64,000 bases of DNA from Micromonospora yangpuensis. Its GTDB lineage: Bacteria; Actinomycetota; Actinomycetes; Mycobacteriales; Micromonosporaceae. Position numbers and translations under genes: made by a program. The notes beneath the pieces are model-generated. The model did no database searches and was not told the origin of the DNA. It saw only the letters and a list, made by a program, of their open reading frames with translations. The stretch is taken from contig NZ_FMIA01000002.1 of NCBI RefSeq assembly GCF_900091615.1, positions 6,245,001-6,309,000 of the forward strand, given 5' to 3'. Below, in pieces: positions 42,214 to 50,977 of this stretch. How positions within the stretch are numbered: position 1 is the first letter of the stretch; the number at the start of each line of letters is the position of its first letter.

Positions 42214-42702
42214 ATGTTCCGTCACCGTTGCGCCATCCGCCGCCGGCTCGCCGGGCTGCTGGCCGCCGCCGTCGCCGCCGTCGCACTGACCGCGGTCGAA
42301 CCCGCACCCCGGGCGGCGCACGCCGCCGCCTGCACCGGCACCACCGGAGTGACCGTGGTCGTCGACTTCGCCGCCCTCGGCGGGGGCGTCCAGGTCGCCT
42401 GCGCCCTCGGCGATCCGGCCACCGGGGTGGCCGCCCTGCAGGGCGCCGGCTTCACCGTCACCGGCACCTCGCGCTGGGGGCTGGCCTTCGTCTGCCGGAT
42501 CAACGGCAAGCCCACCGCCGCGACCGACCCGTGCGTCAACACCCCGCCCGCCACGGCGTACTGGTCGTACTGGCACGCCTCCGGCAGCGGCGCGGCCTGG
42601 TCGTACAGCACCTCCGGCGCGTCCAGCTACAACCCCGCGCCGGGCAGCGTCGAGGGCTGGTCCTTCGGCGCGGGCGCCGCACCGAGCATCACCGCTCCCT
42701 GA
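42214..42702 (+). CDS. Secreted DUF4430 protein, transcobalamin beta-like
   Basis: A 162-residue exported protein. Signal peptide ends near AAHAAAC (residue 38), then a DUF4430 domain (TGVTVVVDFAALGGG, CRINGKP, TAYWSYWHAS, GSVEGWSF) with paired Cys. DUF4430 is the fold of the C-terminal beta domain of transcobalamin/intrinsic factor. ATG 42214 has an aggaggac site. The 130 bases before it contain only ctcacctcagctcg-type low-complexity repeats. Confidence 0.8.
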   Translation: MFRHRCAIRRRLAGLLAAAVAAVALTAVEPAPRAAHAAACTGTTGVTVVVDFAALGGGVQVACALGDPATGVAALQGAGFTVTGTSRWGLAFVCRINGKPTAATDPCVNTPPATAYWSYWHASGSGAAWSYSTSGASSYNPAPGSVEGWSFGAGAAPSITAP

Positions 42703-42758
42703 CCTGCCGCCCCGGGGTGGACCGGGCGTCGACCGACCACACTGCGAAAGGCACCCTC

Positions 42759-44372
42759 ATGCCACTGTCCGCGCCACGGCCACCCGGGCCCCGGCCACCG
42801 TCCCGACCGCCCGTACCCCGGCCACCCGTCTCCCCGGCACCCGCGTCCCAACGGCTCGTGTCCCGACGGCTCATCTCTCGGCGGCTCGTGTCCCGGCGGC
42901 ACATTTCTCGGCGGTTCGGTGCCGGTCTCGCGGCCAGCACGGCGGTGACCCTGGCCGCGCTCAGCGCCGTACCCCTGAGCGGGGTGGCCGCACCGGCGGC
43001 GGCCGATACCGCCGCCGGGCGCGCCGCCGCGACCTGGCTGGCCGGGGAGTTCGACGACGGGGCGCTGCCCGGACCGTTCGGCGGCCCGGACTGGGGCCTG
43101 ACCATCGACGGGATCCTCGCGCTCTCCGCGACCGGGGTCGCCGCACCGACCCGGCAGGCGGCAACCGCGCAGGTCGCGGCGCACGTACGGGCCTACAACA
43201 GCTACGACGACTGGGGTATCCCCGGCTTCACCGACGGTGGGGCGACGGCCAAACTGCTGTACGCCGCCGCAGCCGCCGGAGCCGATCCCACCGCATTCGG
43301 CGGCTTCGACCTGCGGGCCGAGACGCTGTCCCTGATCGCCGGGGCGGACGCCGGGCACCAGCGGGGGCGGATCACCAGCCGGACCACCGCCGACAGTGGA
43401 CCGGACGCCAGCAACACCTTCGACCAGTCCTTCGCCGTGCTGGGCCTGGCCCGCAGTGGTGACCTGCCACCGGCCACCGTCGACTTCCTGCTCCGGCAGC
43501 AGTGCGCGGCGGGCGGGTTCCGGCTCTACCCGGACACCGTGGACGGGCCGTCACCCTCCTGCGACGAGCAGGCCGACGCGCTCCTCGACGTCGACTCGAC
43601 CGCGATGGCCGTCCAGGCGCTGTTGGCCGCCGCCGACGCCGGTGCCGGCGGTGCCGCCGACGCGGCCGGCCGGGCGGCGGACTGGCTGGTCGCCCAGCAG
43701 CACCCGGACGGGTCGTTCGGTGGTTCGGGGCCGACCACCGGCGCGAACTCCAACAGCACCGGCCTGGCCGGGCAGGCCCTCGCCGCCGCGGGGCGCGACA
43801 CCGCGGCCACCCGGGCCGCCGATGCGCTGCGCGCGCTGCAACTGACCACGGCGAACGGCGGGGCGGCCGCCGCCGACGCGGGAGCCGTCGCGTACAACAC
43901 CACCGAGTTCACGGCGGGAGTTCAGGCCGGTATCGCCGACACCGGCCGGGACCAGTGGCGTCGGGCCACCGCGCAGGCGCTGCTCGGGCTGGTCCAGGTG
44001 CCGCTCGGCCGGATCGGCCTCGACCCGCCGCCGTCGCCGGAGCCGACCCCGACCGGCACCGTCACCCCGACCTCCTCGCCGACCGCCACGGCCACCCCGA
44101 CCGGCACCGCCCCGCCCACGCCCACCGGGTCGCCGACCCCGGGCACACCGACACCGACCGGTACGGCCCCGGCCAGCCCGACACCGAGCGGCTCGGCCGG
44201 TGCCACACCGCAGACCCCGGCCCCCACCACGCCGGCCGTCGTGCCGGAGCCGACACCGACCGGTGGGCTGCCCAGGACCGGTGCGGCGATCGTCAGCTAC
44301 GTACTGGTCGCGGCCCTGCTGGTCGGGGTGGGCGTACTGCTGCTGGTGCTGACCCGACGGCGGGCGACATGA
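42759..44372 (+). CDS. Prenyltransferase-fold protein with LPXTG anchor, alpha-like
   Basis: A 537-residue protein. An unusual N-terminus of Pro/Arg repeats (RLVSRRLISRRLVSRRHISR) precedes the signal helix (about 48-70). An alpha/alpha-barrel follows (about 75-400; QHPDGSFGGSGPTTGANSNS), then a long Pro/Thr stalk and LPRTG, a hydrophobic helix (VLVAALLVGVGVLLLVL) and RRR: a sortase sorting signal. So this second alpha-like protein is probably wall-linked. The true start may be downstream of the Arg repeat. It overlaps the next gene by 4 bp. Confidence 0.78.
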   Translation: MPLSAPRPPGPRPPSRPPVPRPPVSPAPASQRLVSRRLISRRLVSRRHISRRFGAGLAASTAVTLAALSAVPLSGVAAPAAADTAAGRAAATWLAGEFDDGALPGPFGGPDWGLTIDGILALSATGVAAPTRQAATAQVAAHVRAYNSYDDWGIPGFTDGGATAKLLYAAAAAGADPTAFGGFDLRAETLSLIAGADAGHQRGRITSRTTADSGPDASNTFDQSFAVLGLARSGDLPPATVDFLLRQQCAAGGFRLYPDTVDGPSPSCDEQADALLDVDSTAMAVQALLAAADAGAGGAADAAGRAADWLVAQQHPDGSFGGSGPTTGANSNSTGLAGQALAAAGRDTAATRAADALRALQLTTANGGAAAADAGAVAYNTTEFTAGVQAGIADTGRDQWRRATAQALLGLVQVPLGRIGLDPPPSPEPTPTGTVTPTSSPTATATPTGTAPPTPTGSPTPGTPTPTGTAPASPTPSGSAGATPQTPAPTTPAVVPEPTPTGGLPRTGAAIVSYVLVAALLVGVGVLLLVLTRRRAT

Positions 44373-45331
44373 CGGGGTCCCGGCGGGCCGGGCTGGTCGT
44401 CGTCGGGGTGCTGGCGGGCACGGTGGGCGTGCCGGGGCCGGCCGCGTCGGCGGCCGGCTCCGCCGGGTACTGCCCGGACGCCTCCGGCGTCACCGTCGTG
44501 GTCGACTTCAACGAGCTCGGCGGCGGCACCGTGGTGCGGTGTGCCCCCGGCGCGCAGAGCACCGGCCTGACCGCACTCAAGGACGCCGGTTTCCAGGTCA
44601 CCGGCACCCTGCGCTGGGGTGAGGGGTTCATCTGCCGGATCGAGGGCAAGCCGTCGGCGGCCGCGGAGAAGTGCGTCGACACGCCACCGGCCAGCGCCTA
44701 CTGGTCGTACTGGCACGCGCAGGACGGCGGCAGCTGGGCGTACAGCGACAAGGGGGTGCTCAACCGCAGGCCACCGGCGGGCAGCTTCGAGGGCTGGTCG
44801 TTCTCGCTGAACCGCAGCGGCAACGACGCGCCCCGACCGGACGTGGCACCGAAACGCCCCGCCCCGCCACCGCCCGCACCGCCACCGCCGGGCCCGGTCG
44901 CACCCCCGCCTGGACCGGTCGCGCCTCCGCCGGCCGGCGACGACGGGCCGGTCGCGCCACCACCGCCGGCCGCCGACGGTGGACCGGTCGTACCGCCGGC
45001 CGCCGGCGGCGCGCCGGTCGGTCCGCCACCGGCAGCCGACGGTCGGCCCGCTCCGGCACCGACGGCCGGGACCGCCGGACCCACACCCCCCACCGGTACG
45101 CCGCCGACCGGTGCACCGACGCCGAGCGGGGCGGCACCGACCGCACCGGCCGGTGGTGCCGGTACGTCGGCCGACCCCGCCGGTCAGCCGCCGCTGACGC
45201 CGATCGCCGGACGCCGGGACGGTGGCGGGCTCCCCCTGGGTACGGTGGCCGGCGTCCTGGTGCTGGCCGTACTCGCCGCCGGTGGCCTGGTCGCCGCCCG
45301 ACGACGACGGACCGCCGAGCCGGATGACTGA
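44369..45331 (+). CDS. DUF4430 protein with C-terminal membrane anchor, beta-like
   Basis: A 320-residue protein: signal peptide (to about residue 30), DUF4430 domain (about 33-150: SGVTVVVDFNELGGG, CRIEGKP, SAYWSYWHAQ, GSFEGWSF), a 130-residue Pro-rich stalk, and a membrane helix (GTVAGVLVLAVLAAGGLVAA) with RRRR. This is a tethered counterpart of the free protein at 42214. It overlaps both neighbours. Confidence 0.8.
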   Translation: MTGSRRAGLVVVGVLAGTVGVPGPAASAAGSAGYCPDASGVTVVVDFNELGGGTVVRCAPGAQSTGLTALKDAGFQVTGTLRWGEGFICRIEGKPSAAAEKCVDTPPASAYWSYWHAQDGGSWAYSDKGVLNRRPPAGSFEGWSFSLNRSGNDAPRPDVAPKRPAPPPPAPPPPGPVAPPPGPVAPPPAGDDGPVAPPPPAADGGPVVPPAAGGAPVGPPPAADGRPAPAPTAGTAGPTPPTGTPPTGAPTPSGAAPTAPAGGAGTSADPAGQPPLTPIAGRRDGGGLPLGTVAGVLVLAVLAAGGLVAARRRRTAEPDD

Positions 45332-46502
45332 GCCGTCCCGGCGCTCGGCGCGGCTGCCCCGGGCGCTGCACCCCGGCGCGTGGTGGCTGTGGGCGCTCGG
45401 CCTGGCCACCGCCGCCAGCCACACCACCAGTCCGCTGCCGCTGGGGCTCTTCGTCGCCGTCGCCGCGCTGGTGGTGGTCCGCCGACGCGGGGACGCGCCG
45501 TGGGCGCTGGCCTTCCGGATGTACCTGGTCCTGGGCGCGGTGATCGTGGCGATGCGGGTGGTGTTCCGGATCGTGTTCGGCGGTGGGCAGGGCGAGACCG
45601 TGCTGGTCCGGCTGCCGGAGATCCCGCTGCCCGAGTGGGCCGCCGGCATCCGGCTCCTCGGGCCGGTCGCCGCCGAACAGCTCCTCGGCGGGTTCTACGA
45701 CGGGCTGCGGCTGGCCACCATGCTGGTCTGCCTCGGCGCGGCGAACGCGTTGGCCAACCCGAAGCGGCTGCTCAAGGCCGTACCCGGGGCGCTCTATGCG
45801 GTGGGTACGGCGGTGGTGGTGGCCCTGTCGGTGGCCCCGCAGCTGGTGGAGAGCGTGCTGCGGGTCCGCCGGGCCCGGCGGCTGCGCGGGGCCTCCGGCC
45901 GGGGCGTCCGGGCGTTGCGGGGCATCGCGTTGCCGGTGCTGGCCGACGCGCTGGACCGGTCCCTGGCGCTGGCCGCCGCGATGGACTCCCGGGGGTACGG
46001 CCGCACCGCGGCGGTGCCGGCCGGCCAGCGTACGGTCACCGGCGCGCTGGTGCTCGGCGGTCTGGTCGGGGTCTGCGCCGGTACCTACGGGTTGTTGGAC
46101 GCCACCGGGCCCGGTTACCTGGGCCTGCCGATGCTGCTCGCCGGGCTGGCCACCGCCGTGACCGGGATGGTGCTGGCCGGCCGTCGGGTCCGGCGGGGCC
46201 GCTACCGCCCGGACCGTTGGCGTACCGCGGAGTTGCTGGTGGCCGGCTGCGGTGCGACGGTCGCCGGGCTGACGGTGCTGGCCGGCTCGCTCGACCCGGA
46301 GCTGCTGTATCCGCCGGTCAGCCCGCTCACCTGGCCCGAGCTGACGCCGTTGACGCTGCTCGCGGTAGCGGTCGCGGCGGCACCGGCCTGGCTGGCACCG
46401 CCACCGGTGCTGACCCGGTCGACCCCGCCGCCCGCACCGACCCCGGCCGGTGGCACGAGCCGCCTGCCGGTCCCGTCCGGAGCCCGGGGAGGCCCACGGT
46501 GA
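45324..46502 (+). CDS. ECF transporter T component (EcfT/CbiQ-like)
   Basis: A 392-residue membrane protein with six or more helices and the two coupling motifs with Ala-Arg cores (RRARRLRG and MDSRGYGRT), which contact the ATPases. The C-terminus is Pro-rich. Its ATG lies inside the previous gene (8-bp overlap). Confidence 0.88.
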   Translation: MTEPSRRSARLPRALHPGAWWLWALGLATAASHTTSPLPLGLFVAVAALVVVRRRGDAPWALAFRMYLVLGAVIVAMRVVFRIVFGGGQGETVLVRLPEIPLPEWAAGIRLLGPVAAEQLLGGFYDGLRLATMLVCLGAANALANPKRLLKAVPGALYAVGTAVVVALSVAPQLVESVLRVRRARRLRGASGRGVRALRGIALPVLADALDRSLALAAAMDSRGYGRTAAVPAGQRTVTGALVLGGLVGVCAGTYGLLDATGPGYLGLPMLLAGLATAVTGMVLAGRRVRRGRYRPDRWRTAELLVAGCGATVAGLTVLAGSLDPELLYPPVSPLTWPELTPLTLLAVAVAAAPAWLAPPPVLTRSTPPPAPTPAGGTSRLPVPSGARGGPR

Positions 46503-48178
46503 TCGAGTTCGACCGGGTGACCGTCCGGTACGCCGACAGCGACCAACCGACGCTGCGGAACGTGACGCTCCGCATCGACGAGGGCGAACTCTGCCTGGTC
46601 GTCGGGCGCACCGGCACCGGCAAGTCCACCCTGCTGCGGGCGGTCAACGGGCTGGTGCCGCACTTCACCGGCGGCACCCTGCACGGCACCGTCACGGTGG
46701 ACGGCCGGGACACCCGCCACCATCCGCCGCGTGACCTCGCCGACGTGGTGGGCGTGGTCGGACAGGATCCGCTCGCCGGGTTCGTCACCGACACGGTCGA
46801 GGAGGAACTCGCCTACGGGATGGAACAGCTCGCCCTGCCGGCGACGGTGATGCGCAAACGGGTGGAGGAGACCCTGGACCTGCTCGGCATCGCCGAGCTG
46901 CGGGACCGGCCGCTGCGGACCCTCTCCGGCGGGCAGCAGCAGCGGGTCGCCATCGGCGCGGTGCTCACCGCCCACCCCCGGGTGCTGGTGCTCGACGAGC
47001 CCACCTCCGCGCTGGACCCGACCGCCGCCGAGGACGTTCTGGCCGTGGTGACCCGGCTGGTGCACGACCTCGGGGTGACCGTGGTGCTGGCCGAGCACCG
47101 GCTGGAGCGGGTGGTGCAGTACGCCGACCGGCTGCTCCACCTGCCCGGCGACGGCCGGGTGGTGTCCGGGGACCCGGCCACCGTCCTGGCCGGCGTCGAC
47201 ATCGTGCCGCCGCTGATCGAGCTGGGTCGCCTCGCCGGCTGGACGCCGCTGCCGCTGTCGGTCCGCGACGCCCGCCGCCACGCCACCGACCTGCGCCACC
47301 GACTCACCGCGACCGCTTCGGGGACGGCGGCTCCGGGCGCGGCAGCTTCCGGCGGGACGGTTCCGTCCGGACCGACTCCCGGCGCGGCGGCTCCGCCCGC
47401 CGTGCTGACCGCGCGGAAGATCGTGGTGCGGTATCCGGGCACCGTCGCCGTGGCCGGGGTCGACCTCGACCTGCACCCGGGGCGGATCGTGGCGCTGATG
47501 GGGCGCAACGGCTCCGGCAAGTCCAGCCTGCTCTGGGCGGTGCAGGGCAGCGGCCCCCGGCAGGGCGGCACGGTCACCGTGGTCGGCCCGCAGGGGGCCG
47601 TGGACCCGAAGGCCCTGCCGCCGGGCCGGGCCCGACGACAGGTGGGGCTGGTCCCGCAGACCCCCGGTGACCTGCTGTACCTGGAGACCGTGGACGCCGA
47701 GTGCGGCCAGGCCGACCGGGAGACCGGTACGCCGGCCGGCAGCTGCCGGGCGCTGCTGGACCAGCTCGCCCCCGGGCTGCCCGGCGACCGGCACCCCCGG
47801 GACCTGTCCGAGGGGCAGCGGTTGGCGCTCGCCCTCGCCGTCCAGCTCACCGCCGCCCCACCGGTGGTGCTGCTGGACGAGCCGACCCGGGGCCTGGACT
47901 ACCGCGCCAAACGGCAGTTCGCCGCGATCGTCCGCCGGTTGGCCGCCGACGGGCGGGCGGTGGTGGTCGCCACGCACGACGTGGAACTCGTCGCCTCCCT
48001 CGCCGACCGGGTGGTGGTGCTGGCCGAGGGGGAGATCGTCGCCGACGGCAGCACCACCGAGGTGATGCTCGCCTCGCCGGCCTTCGCCCCGCAGGTGGCC
48101 AAGGTCCTCGCCCCCGCGCCCTGGCTGACCGTGGACCAGGTCACCGCCGCCCTCGGTACGGACGGGTCGCCGTCGTGA
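46499..48178 (+). CDS. ECF transporter fused A-A' ATPase
   Basis: A 559-residue protein made of two ABC ATPase domains. First: Walker A GRTGTGKST, signature LSGGQQQRVAI, Walker B VLVLDEP. Second (from about residue 300): Walker A GRNGSGKSS, degenerate signature LSEGQRLAL, Walker B VVLLDEP. An Ala/Pro/Gly linker separates them. This is the fused EcfA1-A2 arrangement. GTGA overlap upstream and downstream. Confidence 0.9.
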   Translation: MIEFDRVTVRYADSDQPTLRNVTLRIDEGELCLVVGRTGTGKSTLLRAVNGLVPHFTGGTLHGTVTVDGRDTRHHPPRDLADVVGVVGQDPLAGFVTDTVEEELAYGMEQLALPATVMRKRVEETLDLLGIAELRDRPLRTLSGGQQQRVAIGAVLTAHPRVLVLDEPTSALDPTAAEDVLAVVTRLVHDLGVTVVLAEHRLERVVQYADRLLHLPGDGRVVSGDPATVLAGVDIVPPLIELGRLAGWTPLPLSVRDARRHATDLRHRLTATASGTAAPGAAASGGTVPSGPTPGAAAPPAVLTARKIVVRYPGTVAVAGVDLDLHPGRIVALMGRNGSGKSSLLWAVQGSGPRQGGTVTVVGPQGAVDPKALPPGRARRQVGLVPQTPGDLLYLETVDAECGQADRETGTPAGSCRALLDQLAPGLPGDRHPRDLSEGQRLALALAVQLTAAPPVVLLDEPTRGLDYRAKRQFAAIVRRLAADGRAVVVATHDVELVASLADRVVVLAEGEIVADGSTTEVMLASPAFAPQVAKVLAPAPWLTVDQVTAALGTDGSPS

Positions 48179-49044
48179 GCGGGCGGACCGACCGGGCCGG
48201 CACGAACGTGCTGCGGGTCGCGCCGCGCACGGCGGTCGTGCTGCTGCTCGCCTCGGTCGCCGCGCTGGCCACCTTCACCTGGCCGTTCTTCGTCCCCGCC
48301 CAGCCCGAGGGGACGGCCAGGACCGGGGAGGCGCCGCTGGTGTTCCTGGTGGTGCTGCCGGTCCTGGTGGCGTTGGTGTTGGCCGAACTCAGCTCCGGCG
48401 GCATCGACAGCAAGGCGTTGGCGATGCTCGGCGTACTCGCCGCCGTCAACGCCGCGTTGCGCCCGCTCGGTGCCGGTACCGCCGGCATCGAGACGGTCTT
48501 CTTCCTGCTCGTCCTCGCCGGCCGGGTGTTCGGGCCCGGCTTCGGCTTCCTGCTCGGCTCGACGTCGTTGTTCGCCTCCGCGCTGCTCACCGCCGGGGTG
48601 GGGCCGTGGCTGCCGTTCCAGATGCTGGCCGCGTCCTGGATCGGCCTGGGCGCCGGCCTGCTGCCGGCCGGGCTGCGTGGCCGGGCGGAGGTCGCCGTCC
48701 TGGCCGGCTACGGCGTGCTGGCCGCGTACGGCTACGGCCTGCTGATGAACCTGTGGTTCTGGCCGTTCAGCATCGGCGCGGACACCCAGCTCTCCTACGT
48801 GGCGGGTGCCCCGCTGCTGGAGAACCTGCACCGCTTCGCCGTCTTCACCGCGGTCACCTCCACCTTCGGCTGGGACACCGGCCGCGCCGTCACCACCGCT
48901 GTGGCGATCGTCCTGGCCGGCCCGGCGGTGCTCGCCGCGCTGCGCCGGGCCGCCCGCCGGGCCGCCTTCGGCGCACCTGTCACCTTCGCCGACCCCGCCC
49001 ATCCGGGTACGATGTCACCTCTTGGTCCGGACCGTAGGCGCTGA
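48175..49044 (+). CDS. ECF transporter S component, probably cobalamin-specific
   Basis: A 289-residue membrane protein with six helices, including ALAMLGVLAAVNAALRPLG and GFLLGSTSLFASALLTAGVG, the pattern of ECF substrate-binding proteins. The riboswitch at the operon start and the transcobalamin-like genes point to cobalamin (CbrT-like) as substrate. GTGA overlap with the ATPase gene; last gene of the operon. Its 3' end overlaps the convergent gene at 49015 by 30 bases. Confidence 0.8.
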   Translation: MSGRTDRAGTNVLRVAPRTAVVLLLASVAALATFTWPFFVPAQPEGTARTGEAPLVFLVVLPVLVALVLAELSSGGIDSKALAMLGVLAAVNAALRPLGAGTAGIETVFFLLVLAGRVFGPGFGFLLGSTSLFASALLTAGVGPWLPFQMLAASWIGLGAGLLPAGLRGRAEVAVLAGYGVLAAYGYGLLMNLWFWPFSIGADTQLSYVAGAPLLENLHRFAVFTAVTSTFGWDTGRAVTTAVAIVLAGPAVLAALRRAARRAAFGAPVTFADPAHPGTMSPLGPDRRR

Positions 49045-49305
49045 GCTACCAGCGCGTCGTGGCCCCGGCACTCCGTCGGGTTCCAGCCGGGGGCCGATCA
49101 GCCGGAGCCCGTCCCACCGCACGAGAACCTCTCGCCTCCGGGTGGCGTCGCCGACCTGGTCCAACTCGTAACCCTCAAGCCACACCCACCCGTGGTAGGT
49201 GACAAGATCTTCCCGGACCCGGATCAACCGGAACATGATCGGCTTGACGAACTGCACGCTCGCCGCCCGAGTGAGGTGCAGAACATCCCCCGCCCTGATC
49301 GCCAT
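49015..49305 (-). CDS. Conserved hypothetical protein
   Basis: A 96-residue protein (AGDVLHLTRAASVQFVKPIM, VTYHGWVWLEGYELD, VRWDGLRLI) resembling small actinobacterial proteins of unknown function. No membrane helix or signal. ATG 49305 follows gtgagg; an upstream extension is basic and unlikely. The C-terminus overlaps the 3' end of the EcfS gene on the other strand. Confidence 0.6.
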   Translation of the reverse strand: MAIRAGDVLHLTRAASVQFVKPIMFRLIRVREDLVTYHGWVWLEGYELDQVGDATRRREVLVRWDGLRLIGPRLEPDGVPGPRRAGSSAPTVRTKR

Positions 49306-49418
49306 CCTCACGGTTCGAACCGCCGCCGGGCGATGATCCGCGCTCGGGCCACCCGCACCTGCCAGCAACCGCCGACCTCGCAGGCGGGACACTGGCGGTG
49401 GCGGTGGATCAACCTACG

Positions 49419-49520
49419 TTGACCGTCATCAGGTTCACGATGATCCAGCTCAAGGCCCGTGGTCTCGTGTACGGTCAGCCGGGCCCGGGCGTGTACGTCA
49501 CGAGCGGTGAATCAGCCTGA
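49419..49520 (+). pseudogene. Remnant of a GntR-family regulator
   Basis: The frame LTVIRFTMIQLKARGLVYGQ then PGPGVYVTSG ending at TGA 49520 is the last part of a GntR winged helix (typical TV-x-x-A-x-x-x-L-x-x-x-GLV-x-x-x-x-GxGxFV). The earlier half of the DNA-binding domain is not present upstream, so this is a decayed fragment. Confidence 0.65.
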
Positions 49521-49573
49521 GCACCTGCGCCGAGGCCGGCTGAACAGCATCGATCGACGAGCGGACGCAGGGA

Positions 49574-50236
49574 TCACCTGACCGAATCCGCAGGCCCGAC
49601 CAGACCCAACAGCTCACGGCGCCAAGCCGCGAACCGGCCACGCAGACTCTCCAATGCCCGACCGGTGACCTTGTACTGGGCGAAGTCATCGGCATCAAGC
49701 AGATCGGCCTGCCCGAGAGCATCGGCGAAGAGACGCCGATCAAAGCCACGGTCGGCACGTTCGATGAGACCCAAGAGATTCTCTCGGGTGTATCGGCTGG
49801 ATCGCAGCGCGGCATCGATGTCGACGAAGTCACGGGCGAAGGCTCGTCCGTAGAGCGCGCCCATCTTGTTCGCGACTGCGTCATCCGGATGCAGGACCGG
49901 CCCAATCGCCATGAGGATCGGTTCGTTTGCCCGCCAGTCCACGCCGAGTTCGACCTTGGAAACGCGGCAGCCGTCCGTGATTGTCAACCGAGCGAAGGTG
50001 TCGTACTGCCGCTCGATTCCAACGGTGAGGCCGTCGAGGCGATAGGCGTGCAGAACGGCCTCGACCGCAGCGGTGAACTCTTCGCGACGGTCCCAGGCAG
50101 TGAACAGATCGACATCCTCACTGGGCCGCTCGACAAGCCCGGCAGCCTGGACCGCGTAGCCGCCAGCGAGAGCGAACCCGTAACGATGAGTGGCCGCGAG
50201 GCCGATACGGGCGAGTCGTTCGTGAAAGGGATCCAC
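49574..50236 (-). CDS. AbiEii/AbiGii-type nucleotidyltransferase toxin
   Basis: A 220-residue protein with the nucleotidyltransferase motifs FALAGGYAVQAAG and RPSEDVDLF and later FARDFVDIDAAL, as in type IV AbiEii toxins. GTG 50236 is two bases after the stop of the upstream gene, its likely antitoxin. AbiEii toxins modify tRNA or block growth during phage infection. Confidence 0.8.
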   Translation of the reverse strand: MDPFHERLARIGLAATHRYGFALAGGYAVQAAGLVERPSEDVDLFTAWDRREEFTAAVEAVLHAYRLDGLTVGIERQYDTFARLTITDGCRVSKVELGVDWRANEPILMAIGPVLHPDDAVANKMGALYGRAFARDFVDIDAALRSSRYTRENLLGLIERADRGFDRRLFADALGQADLLDADDFAQYKVTGRALESLRGRFAAWRRELLGLVGPADSVR

Positions 50237-50238
50237 CG

Positions 50239-50604
50239 TTACGCGGCGTCAACCTGGGTGGCAGCGAGCTCGGGAAAGGTCTCTTCCCAGCGACGGCGTA
50301 GCTGAGGTGGCAGCCAGAGGCTGGGCCAGAGCTGTAGGAGAAGGTCGGCGTTGAGCCACCTGTTCAGATCGCCGACGGTGCCGGCTTCGGCGAGCACCAC
50401 CTTGTACATGCTGGCCAAGCGTCCGGGCCGGCTCAGGTCGTACTCGGCGTGACCCGACCAGTCCAGGTGGCGCGGAAGCGAGACCACTCCACCGGTGGGG
50501 CCACCCAGCGCGGCAAGGCTTTCGGCCACGACGTACGGCTTCCGATCGCCATACGAACGGTAGTCCGTCGGTGGCCGGAGAGAGGTCTCGGATCTACGGC
50601 CCAT
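50239..50604 (-). CDS. Probable antitoxin of the AbiEii-type pair
   Basis: A 121-residue protein (GRRSETSLRPPTDYRSYGDR, HLDWSGHAEYDLSRPGRLA, DLNRWLNADLLLQLWPSLWL). No clear DNA-binding domain is visible; the middle resembles proteins commonly encoded immediately upstream of AbiEii toxins in actinobacteria. ATG 50604 is used; ATG 50613 is also possible. Confidence 0.6.
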   Translation of the reverse strand: MGRRSETSLRPPTDYRSYGDRKPYVVAESLAALGGPTGGVVSLPRHLDWSGHAEYDLSRPGRLASMYKVVLAEAGTVGDLNRWLNADLLLQLWPSLWLPPQLRRRWEETFPELAATQVDAA

Positions 50605-50706
50605 GACCAGCATTCTATCTGGCTGGGCCGAGCATGACGGCACTGTGGCGACGGCGGGTCCCGTGGACGACTGAGGCGCCCACGGTGGCCCGCACGTCCT
50701 GCCGGG

Positions 50707-50973
50707 TCAGGGGCCGGCCGGTGGTTGGCCCGCGGTGGTTGCGACGAGCAGGGACAGCTCCCGGACCAGGTCGTCCATGGGTTGCCCGCTGCCCGCTCGG
50801 ACCAGACCGAGCGCCAGGTCGGCGAGCAGGTAGAACCCGAGGGTACGGGCCGGCTCGCTGGGGAAGGCCGCGAGCAGTTCCTCGGCACCGGCCAGGTCAC
50901 CACGGTGTTTGGCGGCGATGACCCCGGCGGCGCGTTGGACCAGCTCCGCGGCGGCCGGGGTGGCTGCGCTCAT
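50707..50973 (-). CDS. Small helical hypothetical protein
   Basis: An 88-residue protein (ELVQRAAGVIAAKHRGDLAG then SEPARTLGFYLLADLALGLV) that looks like a small helical bundle. It starts four bases after the superoxide dismutase gene on the same strand and may be cotranscribed. Function unknown. Confidence 0.6.
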   Translation of the reverse strand: MSAATPAAAELVQRAAGVIAAKHRGDLAGAEELLAAFPSEPARTLGFYLLADLALGLVRAGSGQPMDDLVRELSLLVATTAGQPPAGP

Positions 50974-50977
50974 CGGA

